From Solirubrobacteraceae bacterium (lineage in GTDB: Bacteria > Actinomycetota > Thermoleophilia > Solirubrobacterales > Solirubrobacteraceae), in NCBI GenBank assembly GCA_030043235.1, contig JASHYF010000392.1, positions 1 to 8,212 of the forward strand: DNA of 8,212 nucleotides, in the 5' to 3' direction. Made by a program: the position numbers and the translations under genes. How positions within the stretch are numbered: position 1 is the first letter of the stretch; the number at the start of each line of letters is the position of its first letter. Below are positions 4,859 through 8,212 of the stretch, in pieces. The notes under the pieces were generated by a model. That model saw only the letters and a list, made by a program, of their open reading frames with translations, was not told the DNA's origin and did not search any database.

Positions 4859-6739
4859 TTGAGCGACTCCCCCGAAGACCTCACCCGAGCCGGGACGGCG
4901 GCCGGCGCGCCGGTGGCACAGCGCTACCGGGCGGACGGCATCCCCGCGTCGGGGCGACGGCGCGCGGGCAAGCACGCCGAGCGAGGACACGACCTCGGCG
5001 TGGGCGGCGGGCTCGCCGCGCTGAGCCTGGACGCGCTCTCGAGCGTCGCATACGGACCCGAAGCGATGATCGTGGTGCTCGTCACGGCCGGCACGAGCGC
5101 CCTGCGCTTCGCCGTCCCGCTGATCCTCGTGATCGCCGCCATGCTCGTGCTGCTGGTCATCTCCTACACGCAGGTGATCGCCGCGCACCCCGAGGGCGGG
5201 GGAGCATACGCCGTGGCCAAGAGCAGCCTCGGGCGCTGGCCGAGCCTGCTCGCCGCGGCCGCGGTCGTGGTCGACTACGTGCTCACCGTCGCCGTCAGCC
5301 TGGCAGCAGGCGCCGCCAGCCTGGGCAGCATCTTCCCGGGACTCGCTCACCACCTGCTGCTCGTCGCCCTCGCCGGGCTCGCGCTGCTCGCCGTCGTCAA
5401 CATGTTCGGCGTCGCCGAGTCCGCCAGGCTGCTGATCCTTCCGACGGCGATCTTCATCGTGAGCGTCCTCGCGATGATCGTCCTCGGAGCATTCCATGCG
5501 CAGCCGGTCGCGCGAGTCGGCAAGGCGATCTCGATCCCCTCGAGCACGGGCGTCGCGCTCGGAGTGCTGCTCGTGCTGAAGGCGTTCGCCTCCGGGTGCT
5601 CGGCGGTCACCGGGGTCGAGGCGATCTCCAACGGCGTGCCGGCGTTTCGCGAACCCCGGGTGCGGACCGCGCAGCGCACCGAGATCTCACTCGGGGCGCT
5701 GCTCGGGGTGATGCTCATCGGGCTCGCCGTGCTGATCCGCGTGCACCACGTCGTTCCCCGCGAGAACGTCACGATCCTCGCACAGGTCAGCGCCGGCGCG
5801 TTCGGCACCGGCTGGGCCTTCTACGTCTCCAACCTCGCCGTCGCCGTCGTGCTCGCCCTCGCCGCCAACACGAGCTTCGGCGGGCTTCCGGTGCTCATGA
5901 GCCTGCTCGCGCGCGACAACCGGCTGCCGCACCTGTTCTACCTGCGCGCCGAGAAACCCGTATACCGGCATGGGATCGTCGCCCTCGCGCTCCTGGCGGC
6001 GCTGCTGCTGGTCGCGGTCGACGGCGAGACGAGCCGGCTGATCCCGCTGTTCACGATCGGCGTGTTCGTCGGTTTCACGATCAGCCAGACCGGCCTCGTC
6101 CGCCACTGGCATGCGCAGCGGCCGCACGGCTGGCAACTGCGCGCCGCCGTCAACGGCGCCGGCGCGATCATGACCGCCGTCGCGGTCGTCGTGTTCCTCA
6201 CCACCAAGTTCCTCGCGGGCGCGTGGGTCGTGACGCTCGCGGTGCCGCTGCTGATGCTCCTGTTTGCGCGCACCGAGGGCTACTACGCGGAGGTCGCCCG
6301 CGAGCTCAAGCTCGACAGGACACCACCAATACCGTGCAAGTGCGAAAGCCTCGTGCTGATCCCCACGACCACCGTCAGCCTCCTCACCGAGCGCGCCGTC
6401 AGCGCGGCGCTCTCGCTCGGCGAGACCGTGATCGCGCTCGCCGTCGCGGGCGACGAGGAGGAGTGCGATCAAATCAAGCGCAACTGGGAAAGCTGGCGCT
6501 CGGGCGTGCCGATCGAGGTCCTCATCGACCCCCGCCGCTCACTCGTGAAAACCGTGCTTCGCTATCTGGAGTCGATCGACAAACGGAACGTGATCGTCAC
6601 CGTCCTCATCCCCGAGGTCATCCCGCGCAAGCGCCGTCACGAGATCCTCCACAACCAGCGAGGCCTGCTGCTCGAGGCGGTGCTCAGGCAGCGCACCGAC
6701 GTGGTGGTGGCGGCGCTGCCGTTTCACATTCACGACTGA
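4859..6739 (+). CDS. kimA: KimA-like potassium transporter (APC superfamily permease)
   Basis: This roughly 626-residue inner-membrane permease has about 12 transmembrane segments between residues 50 and 470, followed by a soluble domain (about 495-625). It matches the KimA/YdaO group of high-affinity K+/H+ symporters. With the TTG start, residues corresponding to those I recall as K+-binding in Bacillus subtilis KimA (D36, Y43, D117, T121, S125, T230, E233) are D58, Y65, D139, T143, S147, T251 and E254; the spacing is identical within each motif and from the first to the third. The cytosolic tail (ESLVLIPTTTVSLLTERAVSAAL onward) matches the family's USP-like domain. The start is uncertain: TTG 4859 or GTG 4913 (608 residues) both precede the conserved RYRADGIPASG, and neither has a ribosome binding site. 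Some relatives are annotated only as amino-acid permeases. The end overlaps the converging glycosyltransferase gene by 10 bp. Confidence 0.88.
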   Translation: MSDSPEDLTRAGTAAGAPVAQRYRADGIPASGRRRAGKHAERGHDLGVGGGLAALSLDALSSVAYGPEAMIVVLVTAGTSALRFAVPLILVIAAMLVLLVISYTQVIAAHPEGGGAYAVAKSSLGRWPSLLAAAAVVVDYVLTVAVSLAAGAASLGSIFPGLAHHLLLVALAGLALLAVVNMFGVAESARLLILPTAIFIVSVLAMIVLGAFHAQPVARVGKAISIPSSTGVALGVLLVLKAFASGCSAVTGVEAISNGVPAFREPRVRTAQRTEISLGALLGVMLIGLAVLIRVHHVVPRENVTILAQVSAGAFGTGWAFYVSNLAVAVVLALAANTSFGGLPVLMSLLARDNRLPHLFYLRAEKPVYRHGIVALALLAALLLVAVDGETSRLIPLFTIGVFVGFTISQTGLVRHWHAQRPHGWQLRAAVNGAGAIMTAVAVVVFLTTKFLAGAWVVTLAVPLLMLLFARTEGYYAEVARELKLDRTPPIPCKCESLVLIPTTTVSLLTERAVSAALSLGETVIALAVAGDEEECDQIKRNWESWRSGVPIEVLIDPRRSLVKTVLRYLESIDKRNVIVTVLIPEVIPRKRRHEILHNQRGLLLEAVLRQRTDVVVAALPFHIHD

Positions 6740-7965
6740 CCGCCGTCCGCCAGCGGACGTCCGCCGGCCCGCTGACGCCCATCCGCCGGCGCCCGCCCGC
6801 CCGCCCGCGCCTCGAGCGCGCAGGCGATCTGGTCCAGGCGCGACTCCCACGAGTGCGACTGCGCGGCGCGCGAGCGTTCGACGCGCAGGCTGTCGCTGTC
6901 GTTCTCGATCGCCTCCTGCAGGCGCGCCGCGAACTCCCCGGCAGTGGCAGCCTTGATCACCTCGGGCACGTCCGCGAGCGTTTCCAGCGGGGTGGAGACG
7001 ACAGCCCGCCCCGCCGCGAGGTACTCGTAGGTCTTCATCGGGAACACGCTGCGCATCTCACCGTCGAGCAGGTAGGGGACGATCGTCGCGTCCGCGCCGC
7101 GCAGCACCGCCGGCAGCTGCTCATACGGGCGGTGACCGAGCAGGTGGATGTTCGGCACGTCCTTGAGCGAATCGACGTTCGTGCGCGGGTCCCCGGGCCC
7201 GATCGGCCCCACGAACACGAAGCTCCAGCTCGGGCGCAGCCGCGCGAGCGCGACCACCAGCGCGAGGTCGATCTTCGCCGCGAGGATCGCGCCCACGAAC
7301 ACGATTCGCGGCTCCGGCAGCCGCGCGAGCTCTACGTCGATCTGCCCCGGCTCGAGCGCCCGCGCGAACAGGCGCGTGTCCGCGACGTTCGGCGCGTACA
7401 GCACGTTGCCGCCCAGCGCGCGCATGCGCGAGAAGAGCTCAGGCGCGCTCGCCAGGATCACGTCCGCGCGCGGCGCGAAGCGCCGCTCGGCGGCGAGGAA
7501 GCTGTCCGCGTCGATGCCCGCCTTCGCGGGATAGTCGTCGTCCGTGTAGTAGAGGACCTGCGAGGTCTCCAGGCGGTCCAGCAGGACCTCCGCCTGCGGC
7601 ACGAACGACCACAACAGCGGCCGGCGCAGCCCGACCTTGCGCACCCCCCAGGAGACGTAGCGCACGAGCAGCTCCGCGTTCACGGCCCGCACCGCGCGGT
7701 TGGTGTGCAGCGGGACGATCACCGGCGAGAGCACGTGCAGCCCGTCCACCTCGCGCAGCGGCGTGCGCAGACCGTGCCGCATGCGCCGGCCCATGCGGCG
7801 CACGTCGCGCGCGGCCAGCTGCGGGCGGCGCAGCCCGAGCGACTCGACGAACAGGATGCGGTTGCGCTCGGCGGCGCGCCGCAGCAGATGCTGCTGGTTG
7901 GTGAGCAGATCGGTGTGCCAGTCGGCCGCGCCGATGCACACGATGTCGAGGCCGCTGAGCGTCAC
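6730..7965 (-). CDS. GT-B fold glycosyltransferase (TuaH-like)
   Basis: This 411-residue glycosyltransferase lacks a membrane segment and probably acts at the inner face of the membrane on surface-polysaccharide precursors. The N-terminal half begins LDIVCIGAADWHTDLLTNQQ and includes VLYYTDDDYPAKAG (137-150), recalling the teichuronic-acid glycosyltransferase TuaH group. The C-terminal Rossmann half carries RIVFVGAI (220-227), WSFVFVGPIG (247-256), NIHLLGHRPYEQLP (272-285) and the donor-binding block FPMKTYEYLAAGRAVVSTP (308-326) with E314. Donor and acceptor cannot be read from sequence. The start is GTG at 7965. After residue 388 comes an extra tail of about 23 residues, rich in Gly, Arg, Ala and Asp, which runs into the converging permease gene. 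It follows another minus-strand gene after 13 bases, so they are likely co-transcribed. Confidence 0.9.
   Translation of the reverse strand: MTLSGLDIVCIGAADWHTDLLTNQQHLLRRAAERNRILFVESLGLRRPQLAARDVRRMGRRMRHGLRTPLREVDGLHVLSPVIVPLHTNRAVRAVNAELLVRYVSWGVRKVGLRRPLLWSFVPQAEVLLDRLETSQVLYYTDDDYPAKAGIDADSFLAAERRFAPRADVILASAPELFSRMRALGGNVLYAPNVADTRLFARALEPGQIDVELARLPEPRIVFVGAILAAKIDLALVVALARLRPSWSFVFVGPIGPGDPRTNVDSLKDVPNIHLLGHRPYEQLPAVLRGADATIVPYLLDGEMRSVFPMKTYEYLAAGRAVVSTPLETLADVPEVIKAATAGEFAARLQEAIENDSDSLRVERSRAAQSHSWESRLDQIACALEARAGGRAPADGRQRAGGRPLADGGQS
6744..6759 (+). terminator. Hairpin just after the kimA stop
   Basis: CGTCCG (6744-6749) pairs with CGGACG (6754-6759) around CCAG, beginning 5 bases after the permease TGA. 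The position suits transcript termination or 3'-end protection, but no T-run follows. It lies inside the glycosyltransferase's last codons on the other strand. Confidence 0.4.
6792..6806 (-). other. G-quadruplex motif in the glycosyltransferase 3' end
   Basis: Four GGG runs separated by single C bases (GGGCGGGCGGGCGGG) lie on the minus strand, the coding strand of the glycosyltransferase, about 60 bases before its stop. Single-base loops are the most favourable arrangement for a G-quadruplex in RNA or DNA. It marks the junction between the conserved domain and the low-complexity tail. Confidence 0.6.
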
Positions 7966-7975
7966 CGCGGCTGGC

Positions 7976-7981
7976 AGCCTA
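7976..7981 (-). promoter_or_regulatory. Possible -10 box before the glycosyltransferase
   Basis: On the minus strand TAGGCT, whose TAG is the upstream gene's stop codon, lies 10 bases before the GTG at 7965. It could give an internal near-leaderless transcript. With the upstream stop only 13 bases away, simple read-through from the operon is equally likely. Confidence 0.25.
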
Positions 7982-8212
7982 GCGACGGCAAGCCACCTCC
8001 CCGAGGGCGAGGGCGCGCGTCGCCCAGTCGATCGTCCGCGGGTCGGTGCGGGCGTCGATGTGCTTCATCGAGCCCCGCAGGCCAGGCGGCGCTGCGCGCG
8101 TGAGCAGCCGGGCGCGTCCCCCGAACGCGATCACCGCGTCCATCGGGCGCAGCTGCCACTCCGCGTCGAGCGCCCGGATCACGCTCAGCGGTCCCGCCGA
8201 GTCGAGCCGGCG
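7979..8212 (-). CDS. 3' part of an unrecognised gene (runs off the window)
   Basis: The final 77 codons of a minus-strand gene enter from the right edge and end with TAG at 7981-7979. The reading is open to base 8212 and strongly GC-biased at third positions, which supports coding. Visible text includes LSVIRALDAEWQLRPMDAVI, AFGGRARLLTRAAP and a basic end, LALGEVACRR. There is no obvious membrane segment. I cannot assign a family. A GTG at 8182 could make this a complete 67-residue protein, but the open frame upstream makes a longer protein more likely. Its stop lies 13 bases before the glycosyltransferase start, so it probably belongs to the same surface-polysaccharide operon. Confidence 0.55.
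   Translation of the reverse strand, partial: RRLDSAGPLSVIRALDAEWQLRPMDAVIAFGGRARLLTRAAPPGLRGSMKHIDARTDPRTIDWATRALALGEVACRR

Noticed and set aside
5596..8103. Very long plus-strand open frame (over 800 codons) across the permease and antisense to the glycosyltransferase
   Set aside because: It is extremely Arg/Pro/Ala-rich with no domain pattern. It overlaps two well-recognised genes in other frames, so it is a high-GC shadow.

Overview
The window is GC-rich (roughly 70% by eye) with strong GC bias at third codon positions and dense genes on both strands. Several start codons sit 6-8 bases behind a TANNNT box. Together with a DUF2630 protein, a UBP-type zinc-finger protein and a KimA-like permease, this points to a high-GC actinobacterium. 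A member of Thermoleophilia (Solirubrobacterales type) is my best guess, from gene style only. There is no rRNA, tRNA, insertion sequence, CRISPR array or prophage signal; it reads as ordinary chromosome.

Layout. (1) 81-1052, plus strand: a SRPBCC/polyketide-cyclase-like protein with a clear ribosome binding site, then a macrodomain (ADP-ribosyl hydrolase type) protein. (2) 1125-1694, minus strand: dTDP-4-dehydrorhamnose 3,5-epimerase, convergent with the macrodomain gene and divergent from purU. (3) 1771-2756, plus strand: a proposed leaderless 33-residue small ORF whose stop overlaps the start of purU (formyltetrahydrofolate deformylase). (4) 2760-2843: a 28-bp tandem repeat that appears to be copied from the end of the neighbouring gene. 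(5) 2820-3781, minus strand: UBP zinc finger, DUF2630 and a YgiN-like (ABM) monooxygenase; the last two form a tight operon. (6) 3921-4271, plus strand: a leaderless DUF5519 ('luciferase domain') protein, divergent from the zinc-finger gene. (7) 4350-4721, minus strand: an unrecognised 123-residue protein, probably leaderless. (8) 4859-6739, plus strand: an APC-superfamily permease in which I can place every residue I recall as K+-binding in Bacillus subtilis KimA. (9) 6730-7965, minus strand: a GT-B glycosyltransferase overlapping the permease tail by 10 bp; behind it lies the 3' end of an unrecognised gene that runs off the right edge.

The genes do not form one pathway. The epimerase and the glycosyltransferase both fit cell-surface polysaccharide synthesis but lie 5 kb apart. 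PurU serves one-carbon metabolism and KimA potassium uptake. The rest are small actinobacterial housekeeping or stress-type proteins.

No intergenic stretch exceeds 300 bases; the longest (about 140 bp each) are the divergent regions 3782-3920 and 4722-4858. The most interesting features are in the non-coding and regulatory layer: the repeated leaderless promoter architecture, the small ORF coupled to purU, the gene-end-derived tandem repeat, a symmetric -10 box that could fire both ways, and a G-quadruplex motif at the 3' end of the glycosyltransferase.
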